From positions 1-64,000 of the forward strand of contig CAWDUO010000001.1 in NCBI GenBank assembly GCA_963805475.1: a stretch of 64,000 nt of DNA, given 5' to 3'. Both the position numbers and the translations under genes were made by a program. Shown here piece by piece: positions 31,970-41,170 of the stretch; within the stretch, counting starts at the first letter, position 1, and every line of letters starts with the position of its first letter. This DNA is from VRUE01 sp963805475. Lineage in GTDB: Bacteria; Actinomycetota; Thermoleophilia; Solirubrobacterales; 70-9. The notes under the pieces are model-generated. The model searched no databases. It was not told the origin of the DNA and worked only from the letters and a program-made list of their open reading frames with translations.

Positions 31970-33592
31970 CTACTTGAACTGGAAGCTGGTCAGGTCCTGC
32001 CCCATGGTCGGGTTGAAGATCACCTTTTCGAGGTCGATTTCGCTGTCGACGAAGGTCGAGGTCGTGATGCTGCCGTAGGGGGCCATCGGCGCCTGTTCCA
32101 TGAATTCGCGGTCGAGCTGCGCGTATTCTTCTTCCTGCTTGGGACCCAGCGGTTCGCTTCCCAACCGGGCGATTTTCGCGTTCAGCTTCGGGTCGTTCAT
32201 GTTGGAGACGTTGGTGTTGCCGGTCTGCTGGATGCTTTCGCCGTCCAGCAGCGGTTCGAAGAAGTCGTTCGGGTGAGGGTAGTCCTGAAGCCAGTCCGAC
32301 CAGCCGGTGTCCAGGTCTGGAGTGGACCTGTTCGTGATCACCCCGAAGTAGTTGCTGCCGAGCGTCTTCAGCTTCGCGCTGAATCCAAGTTCGTCGAGCA
32401 CGCCCTGGTAATAGGCGCCGGCCTTTTCGCTGGCGCCTTCGTTGTCGGTCCAGACCGTGATGTTGCGATCCGAGGGATTGGCTTCCGCGAACAGCTTCTT
32501 CGCCTTCGCCATGTCGTGCGGGTAGAGGTTGAACGCTTCGTGCCCGGGCATGCCTTCGGGCAGGATCTGATGCAACGGGGAGAGCGTGCCCGCATAGATC
32601 CTTTCCAGCGCGGCGCTGTCGATGGCGTAGTTGACCGCCTGGCGGACCTTCAGGTCGTCGAAGGGCGCCTTCTGGGTGTTCATCCAGAACATGTAGGTGC
32701 TGATCGGATGCTCGACCCGGAACTGGGTGCCTTCGTACTTGTCCTTGACTTTGCTGTAGAGGTCGGGGGGGACGAGGGCCTGCATCCAGTTGGTCTTGTC
32801 GCGTTCGACTTCGTTGACCAGGGTCGCGCCGTTGCTGACCACCGAGATCTCGATCTTGTCGACGTGGCCGCTCGGCACCTCCGAGATCAGCGCGGCGTTG
32901 CTCTTCGCCCACTGCGGGTTGCGGGTGTAGGACCAGCCCCGGCCCGGTTCGGACTTCACGATCATGTAGGGACCCGTCGCCGGCGGCGGTTCGGTCGTCA
33001 TGTTCTTCGCCGGCGTGCTCGGCGGCACCAGGGCGACGAAGAGCATCGCCAGCTCGTTGGTGAAGGTGCCGCGCGGCTTCTCGAGCTGGATCGTGATTCT
33101 GCCCGTCTTGTCGTCGGTCTCGATCCCGGAGATGCCGCCGCTCCTGGTCTTGGCGAACTTTTCCGCGCCGACGATGTCTTCGTAGAAGCCTGAGCCCGGG
33201 GAGCTGAGCTTGAAGACGCGTTCGACCGTGCTGGCGAAGTCCGACGCCTTGACCGGCGTGCCGTCGGAGTAGCGGAGGCCCTTGCGCAGGGTCAGCGTGT
33301 AGGTCTTGCCGCCGTTCGTGATCTTCGGCAGGCTCTCCGCCAGCGCCGGCACGACTTCGGCGCCTTCCGCCCCGTTCGCGTGCTTGTAGGTCAGCAGCGG
33401 CAGGTAGGTGTCGTACATCGCGGTCCAGCCTTCCTGCTCATAGGACAGCGCCGGATCGAGGTAATCCGGAAAGGACGCGTAGCTGCCGGTCAGCGTGCCG
33501 CCTTCCTTGCCGTTGGAGCCACCGCACGAAGAGAGCGCTGCGGCGATCACCACCACGCCGAGCACGACCAGCGCTGCCTTCAGCTTCCTCAC
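31970..33592 (-). CDS. Peptide ABC transporter substrate-binding lipoprotein (OppA/DppA family)
   Basis: 540 residues, GTG start. Signal peptide with lipobox AALSSC (Cys about residue 23), then SBP_bac_5 features: LRKGLRYSDGTPVKASDF, ATGPYMI, WMNTQKAPFDDLKVRQAVNY, AIDSAALERIYAG, LDTGWSDWLQDYPHPNDFFE. It binds peptides outside the membrane for the two permeases and the fused ATPase encoded directly downstream. Two bases separate it from the MFS gene upstream. Confidence 0.93.
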   Translation of the reverse strand: MRKLKAALVVLGVVVIAAALSSCGGSNGKEGGTLTGSYASFPDYLDPALSYEQEGWTAMYDTYLPLLTYKHANGAEGAEVVPALAESLPKITNGGKTYTLTLRKGLRYSDGTPVKASDFASTVERVFKLSSPGSGFYEDIVGAEKFAKTRSGGISGIETDDKTGRITIQLEKPRGTFTNELAMLFVALVPPSTPAKNMTTEPPPATGPYMIVKSEPGRGWSYTRNPQWAKSNAALISEVPSGHVDKIEISVVSNGATLVNEVERDKTNWMQALVPPDLYSKVKDKYEGTQFRVEHPISTYMFWMNTQKAPFDDLKVRQAVNYAIDSAALERIYAGTLSPLHQILPEGMPGHEAFNLYPHDMAKAKKLFAEANPSDRNITVWTDNEGASEKAGAYYQGVLDELGFSAKLKTLGSNYFGVITNRSTPDLDTGWSDWLQDYPHPNDFFEPLLDGESIQQTGNTNVSNMNDPKLNAKIARLGSEPLGPKQEEEYAQLDREFMEQAPMAPYGSITTSTFVDSEIDLEKVIFNPTMGQDLTSFQFK

Positions 33593-33593
33593 G

Positions 33594-34897
33594 TCACGAC
33601 CTCCGTTCTGGACTGGACACGGCCTCTGCGGGAATTAACTCCACCATAAGCTCGTCGGCGGCGTCAACGCTCCCTGGACGTTCTTTTCCTCGCTCCAGAG
33701 GCCAATTCCTGCCCAGCAGCAGCGCTGAGGCGAGGACGATCGCAATCACGCCGGCGCCGGCGACGAGGAAGGCCGCGCGCGGGTTCCAGGCGGCGGCGAT
33801 CGCGCCGCCGAGCAGGTAGCCCAGCCCCGGCGCCGCCGAGGAGGTCGATTCGAGCGTGCCCATCACCCGCGCCTGCATCCCGGCCGAGGTCAGCTCCTGC
33901 ACGGCGCTGACCACCGCCACCCACTGGACGCCGTTGCCGGCGCCGCCGACCGTCGCGGCGACGCAGGCGAGCGCCAGGCTGGGGGCGGCGGCCATGCCGA
34001 GGTAGCCGGCGCCGATCGCGACCGTGCTGAAGAAGAGCAGCAGCGGCAGCGGGGCCCGTCGCAGGGTGGCGAAGACGACGCCGCCGAGCACCATGCCGGC
34101 GCCCCAGCTGCCGAGCAGCAGCCCGTATCCGGTGTCGCCTGCGCCGAGCGTCTGCTTGGCGTAGATCACCTCGATCGGGATCACGGCCGAGAAGAAGACG
34201 ATCGCCGCAGCCTGGGCGCCGATCAGGCGGCGCAGATAGGGATTGCGGCGGACGTAGCCGAGCCCCGCGCGCACCCGCTCCCCGAGGCCGGTCCCCGGTT
34301 CCGTCTCGGGCTGGGGCAGCGGGCGGGCGGTGAGCAGGATGCAGGCGATCGCGTAGAAGGAGACGGCGTCGAGCAGCAGCGCCGACTGGACGCCGAGCGC
34401 GGCGACCACGACTCCGGCGATCGCGGGGCCCGCGGCGGCCCCCCCGGTGAAGGCGACGTTGAGGATCGCGTTGCCTGCGCGCAGCTCGCCGTGCGGCTCG
34501 AGCATCGTGGCGGAGACGGCGCGGGTCAGCGTCCTCGCCGTGAGCGCGAAGGCCCCGTCGATCGTGGCGACCACGACGACGACCGGCAGCGAGAAATGGC
34601 CGGCAAGCAGCGCCAGAGCGCCGAACGCCGCCGCCTCGCCCGCGTAGATCGTCGGCAGCACGAAGCGCGGAGGGGGCGCTCGAAGCGAGCGACCGTGAGC
34701 GGGGTCAGCAGCGCCGGCAGGAAGCCGGTCCCGATGAACAGCAGCGCGGTCGCCAGGGAGCTGCCGGTGCGGTCGAAGACCAGCACGGAGAGGGCGACGA
34801 TCCCGAGCCAGTCCCCCATCTCGTTGACGGCATAGGAGAGCGCCAGACGGCGGAAGGCCGGCCGCTTCAGGGGGTCTCTCAGGCCTGGACTACCCAT
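33594..34897 (-). CDS. MFS transporter, split by a one-base frameshift
   Basis: The first frame (34897 to about 34680) encodes LKRPAFRRLALSYAVNEMGD and WLGIVALSVLVFDRTGSSLA, the start of an MFS_3/enterobactin-exporter-like protein. The rest (about 34670 to 33594) continues with VLPTIYAGEAAAFGALALLA and runs to a normal C-terminus, together about 434 residues with 11-12 TMs. Adding one C to the C5 run (G5 on the plus strand at 34672-34676) would restore a continuous frame. This is a homopolymer miscount pattern, so the gene is probably intact. It is the first gene upstream of the oligopeptide operon; substrate unknown. Confidence 0.82.
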
Positions 34898-35299
34898 TAA
34901 TTGCGCAGGTTGACCACGTCTTGTTGCACAAGTTTTGTTTCATCTGCATAGGTTTTCGCCAAGTTGTGCTAGAAACTTCCCAGCAACTGATTCGTCTCGC
35001 CGGGACTTGCGCGAGATAACGGCAAGGGCTTCGACGAAAGGGATAGTGCAATGGGCTACAAGCGCTAGATCTTCAACCAGTTCGAGCGACGCTATGCGTA
35101 CGCTTGATTCTTAACCGAAAGGCGTCCACTGGGCGCCTTTCGCGTGTCAGGGGCCGCCCCCCTTCGGCGAGTTCGTGCCCGCATTTCGCGCTCTTTGCGG
35201 GGTTTTGCAAGGCACTGGTCAAACGGCCAACGACGCTTGCCGGGTGGCTGGAAAGCGTCTACCGTCTCTCCGCGCGCACCTTTCGTGTCCGCCCCCTGC
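34898..35299. other. AT-richer intergenic region with a short reading frame and hairpin
   Basis: The region between the divergent MFS and HD-GYP genes includes an AT-rich stretch (34900-35000) likely to hold promoters, then ATGGGCTACAAGCGCTAG at 35051 (M-G-Y-K-R-stop) behind AAAGGGAT. The same frame continues after TAG for 12 codons (IFNQFERRYAYA) to TGA at 35105-35107. A perfect 9-bp hairpin CGAAAGGCG (35116-35124)/CGCCTTTCG (35134-35142) follows. This may be a small RNA or leader-peptide unit; coding of the 18-residue frame is doubtful because of the TAG. Confidence 0.4.
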
Positions 35300-36706
35300 A
35301 TGGAACAAGAGCGGCCCACACGATCAGTCATCGCCCTCAGCTACGCCGCCCTGCTCGCGGTCGTGGTCGTCGCCGTCTGGCGTGCGCCGGTGTCCGACTG
35401 GGACCCGGCGCTGATCGGGATCCTGCTCGGTTTCGCGGTCTTCAGCGACCTGACCGGGATCGAGACCGACTCGCGGGTGAAGATCTCCGGAAGCTTCCTC
35501 GCGCTGGTTCTGGCGATCGTCTTCCTCGGCGGCTCCGCCGCGGCATCGATCGGGATCCTGTCGATCCTCATCGGCTGGTTTCACTGGCGAGAGCCTCTTC
35601 ACGATCTGCGCGTCAACGCGATCACCTATGGAGCCTTCCCGCTGGTCTGCGGCCTCGGCTTCCACGACATCGTCAACTCGGCCGGGATAACCACCTCGGA
35701 CCCGGTCTTCTACGTGCTCGTCTTCTGCGTCTTCCTGCTCGCGCTGGCGATCAACTTCTCGTTCATCGCCGCCTACACCTGCTATCTCGAACGCAGCTCG
35801 TTCGTCGAGAAGATCCAGACCGCGTTGATCCCGTTGCTTCCCTCCGAGCTCGCGGCCGCGCTGATGGCGGTCGGGGTCGCCTTCATCTACGTCCAGATCG
35901 GGCTCGCCGGGGTCGCCCTGTTCGGCATCGTCCTCGTCACCTTCCAGTACCTGCTCGGCGCTTTGCTCAAGTCACAGGACCGCGCCCGCGAGCTGGAGGC
36001 GCGGACCAAGCAGCTGGCCAGCTTCCAGGTCGGCATGCTGAGCGCGCTGCTGCGCACGCTTGACCTGCGGGACCAGATGACCGCCCGCCACAGCGCCGCG
36101 GTGGCCCGCTACTCGCGCGCGATCGCCCAGCGCGCCGGCTTCTCCAAGCGCGAGGAGGAGCTGGTCCACATCGCCGCGCTGCTGCACGACATCGGCAAGT
36201 TCATCCTCCCCGACAGGATCCTCAAGGCCAACGTGCCGCTGACCGACGAAGACTGGATGCTGATCCGCCGCCATCCTCAGCAGGGCGCCCGCGTCGTCTC
36301 CTCCCTCGACGGCTACGGCCCGGTGGCGGACATCATCCTCGCCCACCACGAGCGGATCGACGGCAAGGGCTACCCGCGCGGGCTCGAGGGCGAGGAGATT
36401 CCGGAGCTGGCGCGGATCATCTCGGTCGCCGACACCTACGACGTGATGACGGCGCGCGACTCCTACCGCACGCCGATCTCCAGCTACGAGGCGATTCAGG
36501 AGCTGCGCCGGGTCGCCGGCAAGCAGCTCGACGAGCGCTTCGTCGAGGCCTTCATCGAGCTGCTCGAGGGCGGGGACGTCTCCTTCCGCCACGGCGAGGA
36601 GGCCGACTTCGAGCGCGAGCTGGCGCTGGAAGCGCGGATCGCCGAGACGGCCAACCCCGGCGTCGACTCCGGCCGCTTCCAGGTGGCCGGCGTCAGCGTC
36701 GGCTAG
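35300..36706 (+). CDS. Membrane-bound HD-GYP domain phosphodiesterase
   Basis: 468 residues. The N-terminal half (about 1-220) has seven or so TM helices forming a membrane sensor; a short coiled linker (SQDRARELEARTKQ) leads to the HD-GYP domain (about 250-440). Key residues: HSAAVARYSRAIA, LLHDIGKFILPDRIL and the family signature HHERIDGKGYPRGL, followed by RIISVADTYDVMT. These bind two or three metal ions and hydrolyse cyclic di-GMP. The ATG at 35300 starts MEQERPTRS, just before the first TM; upstream in-frame sequence is non-coding in appearance. Confidence 0.92.
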   Translation: MEQERPTRSVIALSYAALLAVVVVAVWRAPVSDWDPALIGILLGFAVFSDLTGIETDSRVKISGSFLALVLAIVFLGGSAAASIGILSILIGWFHWREPLHDLRVNAITYGAFPLVCGLGFHDIVNSAGITTSDPVFYVLVFCVFLLALAINFSFIAAYTCYLERSSFVEKIQTALIPLLPSELAAALMAVGVAFIYVQIGLAGVALFGIVLVTFQYLLGALLKSQDRARELEARTKQLASFQVGMLSALLRTLDLRDQMTARHSAAVARYSRAIAQRAGFSKREEELVHIAALLHDIGKFILPDRILKANVPLTDEDWMLIRRHPQQGARVVSSLDGYGPVADIILAHHERIDGKGYPRGLEGEEIPELARIISVADTYDVMTARDSYRTPISSYEAIQELRRVAGKQLDERFVEAFIELLEGGDVSFRHGEEADFERELALEARIAETANPGVDSGRFQVAGVSVG

Positions 36707-36733
36707 CGCCGCCGGTCGGATACCGTTCGCGCG

Positions 36734-37768
36734 ATGCGCGCGGTGACTTTCCAGGCGCCCGGCGAGGTGCGGGTCGAGCAGAAGGACGATCCCGAGATCG
36801 TCGCCCCCGACGATTGCGTCGTGCGGGTCGAGGCGAGCGGGATCTGCGGCTCCGACCTGCACATCTACCACGGCCGGGTCCCGGTCGAGCCGGGCTTCAC
36901 GATCGGCCACGAGTTCGTCGGCACCGTGCTCGCGGCGGGGGAGGGCGTCGAGCGGGTCGCCGTCGGCGACCGCGTGCTCGGCTGCTTCCACACCGCCTGC
37001 GCGACCTGCGCCTCCTGCCTGCGCGGCGACTACCACCGCTGCGAGAAGGGCCAGACCTTCGGCCACGGCTCCCACCTCGGCGACCTCCAGGGCGCCCAGG
37101 CCGAGCTGCTGCTCGTCCCGCGCGCCAACCTGACCCTGCGGCGGGTGCCCGAGGCGATGTCAGACGAGGTGGCGCTGTTCGCCGGCGACGTGATGGGGAC
37201 CGGCTACCACGCGGTCGCCCACGCGGGCGCGGGGGCGGGCGACACGGTCGCCGTGCTCGGGCTCGGCCCGGTCGGGCTGTGCGCGGTGCAGGCGGCCCTC
37301 GCGGCGGGGGCGAGGGAGGTCTTCGCGATCGACTCCGTCGAGGAGCGCCTGGCGATGGCCGGCCGCTTCGGCGCCGCGCCGCTGCACCTCACCGAGGAGG
37401 ACCCGAAGCGCGCCGTGCGCGCCGCCACCGAGGGCCGCGGCGTCGACGTGGTCGTCGACGCGGTCGGCGACCCGGGTCCGCTGGCGATGGCGGTCAGCCT
37501 CGCCCGCGACGCCGGCACGGTCTCCGGGATCGGCGCCTACGCGGGCAAGGGCGAGGTGCCGCTCGGCCTCGCCTGGCTCAAGGGCCTCACCCTGCGCCTC
37601 GGCCTCGCCAACGTGATCGCCCACGTCGACCGCGTGCTCGGCCTGCTCGAGGCGGGCCGCCTCGACCCGTCCCCGCTCGTCACCCACCACATGAAGCTCG
37701 ACCAGGCCCCCGAGGCCTACGAGCTCTACGACAACCGCGAAGCCCTGAAGATCGTCCTCACGCCGTAG
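36734..37768 (+). CDS. Zinc-dependent alcohol dehydrogenase family protein
   Basis: 344 residues. Medium-chain dehydrogenase features: catalytic zinc site C in GICGSDLH and GHEFVG, structural zinc Cys cluster CATCASCLRGDYHRC, NAD-binding VLGLGPVGLCAVQ and DAVGDPG. It oxidises an alcohol or sorbitol-like substrate; specificity is not evident. The 3' end overlaps the convergent GST gene by 11 bp. Confidence 0.9.
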   Translation: MRAVTFQAPGEVRVEQKDDPEIVAPDDCVVRVEASGICGSDLHIYHGRVPVEPGFTIGHEFVGTVLAAGEGVERVAVGDRVLGCFHTACATCASCLRGDYHRCEKGQTFGHGSHLGDLQGAQAELLLVPRANLTLRRVPEAMSDEVALFAGDVMGTGYHAVAHAGAGAGDTVAVLGLGPVGLCAVQAALAAGAREVFAIDSVEERLAMAGRFGAAPLHLTEEDPKRAVRAATEGRGVDVVVDAVGDPGPLAMAVSLARDAGTVSGIGAYAGKGEVPLGLAWLKGLTLRLGLANVIAHVDRVLGLLEAGRLDPSPLVTHHMKLDQAPEAYELYDNREALKIVLTP

Positions 37769-38546
37769 CCGTGGCGCCGCCGGCCCTGGACGGCTTGCGG
37801 TGGCGGCGGAACATCTCCGCCACCCACTTGAAGCCGCGGCGCTCGCGCAGCGGCTCGCGGAAGGCTTCGAAGCCCTCGGCGGCGGGCTGGTCGGGGTCGA
37901 GCGGCCCCTCGGGCGGCTGCACCAGCGGGTAGAAGAGCGAGGCGGCGGTCAGGTCGGCGACGCCGAAGCTGCCGCCGACCAGGTACTCGCCCTCGCCCAG
38001 CTCGGCCTCGAGGCGATCGAGCGCGGCGAGGACCTTGGCCCGGTTGCGCTCCGCCGCCGCGGCGTCGCCGGCGCGGAAGCGCAGCGTCGTGTAGGCGCGG
38101 GCGTAGGCGGCTGTCGGGGCGGCGAAGCGGGCCAGCGGCGGTGGGGCGGTCTGCCGCATCAGCGCTTCGAAGCGCTCGCGATCCTGGCCGAACTCGTACC
38201 AGGCGAGCTGGCGGATCGCCGGCCCCAGCTCTTCGTCGAAGTAGTCCTCCAGCTCCAGCGCGCGGCGCCGCTCGGCGACGTCGGCGGGGTAGAGGGCCGG
38301 TTCGGGGTAGCGCTCCTCCAGCGCGGCGAGGATCGCGGTCGAGTCGCCGACGTTGCGGCCGTCGAGGCGCAGCACCGGGAAGGTGTAGTGGGCGCCGCGG
38401 GTGAGCCAGAGGGCGACCGCCATGTGGGCGCCGGGGACGGGGGAGCGACGGCGGTGCTCGACGTCCTTCCAGGCGAGCGCCCAGCGCGCCTTCTCGCTGT
38501 AGTGGGAGACGTCGATCTGCCAGAGCGTCGGCCTGTCGTCACTCAT
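37758..38546 (-). CDS. Glutathione S-transferase family protein
   Basis: 262 residues. N-terminal thioredoxin-like domain with LWQIDVSHYSEKARWALAWK and the glutathione-site GDSTAILAALEERYP; C-terminal all-helical domain with GEYLVGGSFGVADLTAASLF. Most actinobacteria use mycothiol rather than glutathione, so the actual thiol cofactor is uncertain. Confidence 0.87.
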   Translation of the reverse strand: MSDDRPTLWQIDVSHYSEKARWALAWKDVEHRRRSPVPGAHMAVALWLTRGAHYTFPVLRLDGRNVGDSTAILAALEERYPEPALYPADVAERRRALELEDYFDEELGPAIRQLAWYEFGQDRERFEALMRQTAPPPLARFAAPTAAYARAYTTLRFRAGDAAAAERNRAKVLAALDRLEAELGEGEYLVGGSFGVADLTAASLFYPLVQPPEGPLDPDQPAAEGFEAFREPLRERRGFKWVAEMFRRHRKPSRAGGATATA

Positions 38547-38582
38547 TGTTTGAACAGTCCGATTTGTGGCAGCATTAGGGCG

Positions 38583-38861
38583 ATGGCTGTATTGGCAGAC
38601 GCGGAGATCGACGCGAGGCTATCGGAGCATCCCGGCTGGGAGCGCGACGGCGCGGCGATCGCGAAGAGCTTCACGCGCGGCGACTTCGTCGGCTCGGTCA
38701 ACTTCGTCCGCAGCCTGGTCGCGCCGGCGGAGGAGATGAACCACCACCCGGACCTCGAGATCTCCTGGGACACGGTCACCGTCCGTCTCTCGACCCACTC
38801 CGACGGCGGCATCACCGCCGCCGACTTCGAGCTCGCCGCGAAGATCGACGCCCTGGCCTGA
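38583..38861 (+). CDS. 4a-hydroxytetrahydrobiopterin dehydratase (pterin carbinolamine dehydratase)
   Basis: 92 residues, full length for the family. The active-site motif is EEMNHHPDLEISWDTVTVRL, with catalytic His residues, and the C-terminus AADFELAAKIDAL is typical. It dehydrates the 4a-carbinolamine pterin formed by aromatic amino-acid hydroxylases, or acts in moco/folate salvage. It is divergent from the GST gene over only about 35 bp. Confidence 0.92.
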   Translation: MAVLADAEIDARLSEHPGWERDGAAIAKSFTRGDFVGSVNFVRSLVAPAEEMNHHPDLEISWDTVTVRLSTHSDGGITAADFELAAKIDALA

Positions 38862-38883
38862 CGACCGCGGTTACGGTTGGCTG

Positions 38884-39300
38884 ATGGCCGACGAGCTGAG
38901 AGTCGACGAGCGGCTGGCGATCCCGCTGGCGGAGATCGAGCTGCGGGCGAGCCGCTCGTCGGGGCCGGGCGGGCAGCACGCGAACGTGACCGCCTCGCGG
39001 GTGGAAGCGGTGTTCGACGTGCGCGCCTCGGCGGCGCTCGAGGAGTCCCAGCGGGAGCGCCTGCTGCGGCGCGCCGGGCCGGTCGTCACCGCCGTCGCCC
39101 AGGAGGCGCGCGGCCAGGCGCGCAACCGCGATCTGGCGCTGCAGCGGCTGGGGGAGAAGCTCGCCGCGGCGCTGGTCGTGCCGCGCCGGCGCCGCCCGAC
39201 CAAGCCGAGCCGGTCGGCGCGGCGGCGGCGGCTGGAGGGCAAGCGCCGGACCGGCGAGCGCAAGCGGGCCCGGCGGCGGCCGCCGGCCGAGGAGGAATGA
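38884..39300 (+). CDS. arfB: Alternative ribosome-rescue factor ArfB-like peptidyl-tRNA hydrolase
   Basis: 138 residues. The catalytic GGQ loop occurs in SSGPGGQHANVTASRVEAVF, and the positively charged C-terminal tail (RRRRPTKPSRSARRRRLEGK onward) is the segment that enters the mRNA channel of stalled ribosomes. Length and architecture fit ArfB/YaeJ rather than RF1/2, which are far longer. It follows the pterin dehydratase gene on the same strand. Confidence 0.9.
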   Translation: MADELRVDERLAIPLAEIELRASRSSGPGGQHANVTASRVEAVFDVRASAALEESQRERLLRRAGPVVTAVAQEARGQARNRDLALQRLGEKLAAALVVPRRRRPTKPSRSARRRRLEGKRRTGERKRARRRPPAEEE

Positions 39301-39348
39301 GGCGCGGCCGGAGGCGGGAGCTCGCCGCCGCCCTGGCAGACTGGGTCG

Positions 39349-39696
39349 ATGGCGAAGCGCAGGAAGAGGAAGCCGCGCGAGAAGCCGCCGACGGTCGACT
39401 ACCGGGACGAGGAGGGCAACGTCCTCACCCTGCGGCAGTCGCTGAGCGCCGGTACCGTCCGCAAGCTCGCGGAGGGCCCGGCGACCGCGGCGACCTCCCA
39501 GGACGACGCCTGGCGCCGCCGCCAGGAGATGCTCTTCGAGCGCCTCGCCGTGCGCTGGCAGATCGCCGGCCTGCCGCTCGAGGACCAGAAGATGCTGCTC
39601 GGCCGCTACCGCATGGCCGATCCCGCCACCCAGGAGTGGGTGCGCCGCACGATCGACGAGCACCTGCAGCGCCACATCCCCGAGCTGGCGGGGTAG
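39349..39696 (+). CDS. Hypothetical protein
   Basis: 115 residues with a very basic N-terminus (MAKRRKRKPREKPP), then DYRDEEGNVLTLRQSLSAGT and a helical C-terminal half (WRRRQEMLFERLAVRWQIAG, WVRRTIDEHLQRHIPEL). No TM or signal. No family is recognised; the codon pattern and co-orientation with arfB make it a probable gene, perhaps nucleic-acid- or ribosome-associated because of its charge. Confidence 0.6.
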   Translation: MAKRRKRKPREKPPTVDYRDEEGNVLTLRQSLSAGTVRKLAEGPATAATSQDDAWRRRQEMLFERLAVRWQIAGLPLEDQKMLLGRYRMADPATQEWVRRTIDEHLQRHIPELAG

Positions 39697-39711
39697 CCGA
39701 GTGAGCTGTGT

Positions 39712-39726
39712 TACTGTGATACTGTG
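39712..39726 (+). promoter_or_regulatory. Tandem TACTGTG repeats before a VapBC-type module
   Basis: TACTGTG at 39712-39718 and again at 39720-39726, ending five bases before the antitoxin start codon. Probably an operator for the antitoxin or part of its promoter. Confidence 0.4.
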
Positions 39727-39731
39727 TCAAT

Positions 39732-39971
39732 GTGAAGAACCTCACCGTTTCCGTACCCGACGACGTCTACCGGCTCGCCCGGGTCCGCGCCGCGGAAAGC
39801 GACAGCTCGGTGAGCGCCCTCGTCGCCGAGTACCTGCGCTCGCTCGGCGATCGGGACGCCGAGTTCGCGCGGCTCGAGGCCCAGCAGAAACGGATCCAGG
39901 CAGAGATCAAGGGATTCAGCGCGCGGCACAACATCGACCGCGATGCCCTTCATGAGCGTTCGGTTCGTTGA
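39732..39971 (+). CDS. Ribbon-helix-helix/VapB-like antitoxin
   Basis: 79 residues, GTG start. The N-terminal strand KNLTVSVPDDVYRLARVRAA and VSALVAEYLRSLG are those of an RHH DNA-binding domain; the C-terminal helix and tail (QQKRIQAEIKGFSARHNIDR) would bind the toxin. It overlaps the PIN toxin gene by 20-29 bp and is thus its likely partner. Confidence 0.8.
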   Translation: MKNLTVSVPDDVYRLARVRAAESDSSVSALVAEYLRSLGDRDAEFARLEAQQKRIQAEIKGFSARHNIDRDALHERSVR

Positions 39972-40365
39972 CACGAACGTCCTGATCTACTCGATATCGA
40001 GCGATCCGGCGGAGCGCGGCAAGTCCGAGCGCGCCAACGAGCTCCTTGCGGGGAGAGATCCCGCGCTCTCGGTCCAGGTGCTCCAGGAGTTCTACGTGCA
40101 GGCGACTCGCGAGAGCCGTCCCGGCCGGCTGACGCACGAGCGGGCGGCGGGCCTCGTCGAGGCATACCGGCGCTTCCCCGTGGCGCCGCTGACGGCCGAG
40201 CTCGTCAATGCAGCGATGGCGACCTGCGACCGCTTCCGGATCTCTTACTGGGACGCGGCGATCCTCGAGGCAGCCCGCTCGCTCGGCTGCGAGCTCGTCC
40301 TCTCCGAGGATCTGAGCGACGAGCAGGACTACGATGGCGTGCGCGTCGAGAACCCGTTCCGCTGA
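39943..40365 (+). CDS. PIN-domain toxin (VapC family)
   Basis: 140 residues. Acidic catalytic residues are in VRFVDTNVLIYSI (Asp), in the central LQEFYVQATRES (Glu) and in ISYWDAAILEAARSLGCELV (Asp) followed by SEDLSDEQ. VapC toxins cleave tRNA or rRNA. The first ATG is 39943 (MPFMSVRF); 39952 is an equally plausible start and shortens the overlap with the antitoxin. Confidence 0.88.
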   Translation: MPFMSVRFVDTNVLIYSISSDPAERGKSERANELLAGRDPALSVQVLQEFYVQATRESRPGRLTHERAAGLVEAYRRFPVAPLTAELVNAAMATCDRFRISYWDAAILEAARSLGCELVLSEDLSDEQDYDGVRVENPFR

Positions 40366-40483
40366 CCCCTACGCCGGCAAGGCAACCGCCGATGAGTTTT
40401 TGCGCCCTCCCCGGCCTGATTCCCGGTCGCCGACCCGAGGTGATGCGGATGGGCGGCCCGGTGCCGCCGATGGCGGGGGCCGG

Positions 40484-40852
40484 TCAGTCGCGCCCCAGCA
40501 GGCGGTCGAGCGCTCGCCCGACTTGGCGATAGATCTGTTCCTCGTCGCCGTAGGGCACCTTGAGCCCGATGCGGATGACCTCCGCCTTCGACGGTCCGGC
40601 CTCGTCTGGAAGCAGGCGATAGATGATTCGGTAGCGAGGGTCCATGTCACGCTTCTCGTCGAAGTAGAGCTTGCGACAGTCGGAGAGATTGCCGGTGCTG
40701 AAGGCGAAGCCGCACGGCTTTCCCAGTCTCGGGTTCTCCTTCGAGACTTGAGCGAGCAGTTCAAGCGCTCGGCGCTTCAGTTCCTTGGAGGGAAGGTCGA
40801 GGAGCTGTTGCTTGGCGGTGGGGTCGAAGAACTCGACCGGAAGCCGCGCCAC
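40484..40852 (-). CDS. RelE/ParE-superfamily toxin-like protein
   Basis: 122 residues, GTG start immediately following the TAG of the upstream gene. PVEFFDPTAKQQLLDLPSKE, LSDCRKLYFDEKRDMDPRYR and IIYRLLPDE fit the central beta-sheet of RelE-like proteins, with Arg/Lys residues for RNA contact; the end is RQVGRALDRLLGRD. The preceding gene encodes a Phd/YefM-like antitoxin. Toxic activity is inferred. Confidence 0.72.
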   Translation of the reverse strand: MARLPVEFFDPTAKQQLLDLPSKELKRRALELLAQVSKENPRLGKPCGFAFSTGNLSDCRKLYFDEKRDMDPRYRIIYRLLPDEAGPSKAEVIRIGLKVPYGDEEQIYRQVGRALDRLLGRD

Positions 40853-41155
40853 CTACAGACCGAACTCCGCCGGGTCGAAGCCAGCCTCGCGAGCGACATC
40901 CGCCATCTCAATCCTCTTTCCGGCGTCCTGGGCGAGCGCCTCGCGAACCTCCTCCGACGCCACCAGTTCGTCAAGAATTTCCATCTGCCGCTCGTACCGC
41001 TCGTAGGAGAGGATCACGCCCTCGGGCTTGCGATGGGAGCCGAAAACCACTGGATCAGCTTGTCCGCCCTTCTCACGGAAAAGCTTTAGATAGCTGGCGA
41101 GACGATCCCTCGCCTCGGCGCTGGGAATGACGGACTGCGGAGAGGCCACGGCCAA
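40853..41155 (-). CDS. Phd/YefM-like antitoxin
   Basis: 100 residues. SVIPSAEARDRLASYLKLFR is the N-terminal DNA-binding part and DPVVFGSHRKPEGVILSYER-YERQ the Phd/YefM-type strand; the C-terminal EEVREALAQDAGKRIEMADV tail would contact the toxin. It is immediately upstream of the RelE-like toxin gene. A perfect dyad at 41171-41188 precedes the start. Confidence 0.72.
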   Translation of the reverse strand: MAVASPQSVIPSAEARDRLASYLKLFREKGGQADPVVFGSHRKPEGVILSYERYERQMEILDELVASEEVREALAQDAGKRIEMADVAREAGFDPAEFGL

Positions 41156-41170
41156 ATGCTAGCAAAACTC

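Noticed and set aside
35051..35107. Pyrrolysine or other TAG recoding
   Set aside because: No Pyl machinery is visible, and the frame is too short to establish coding; kept only as a curiosity in the findings.
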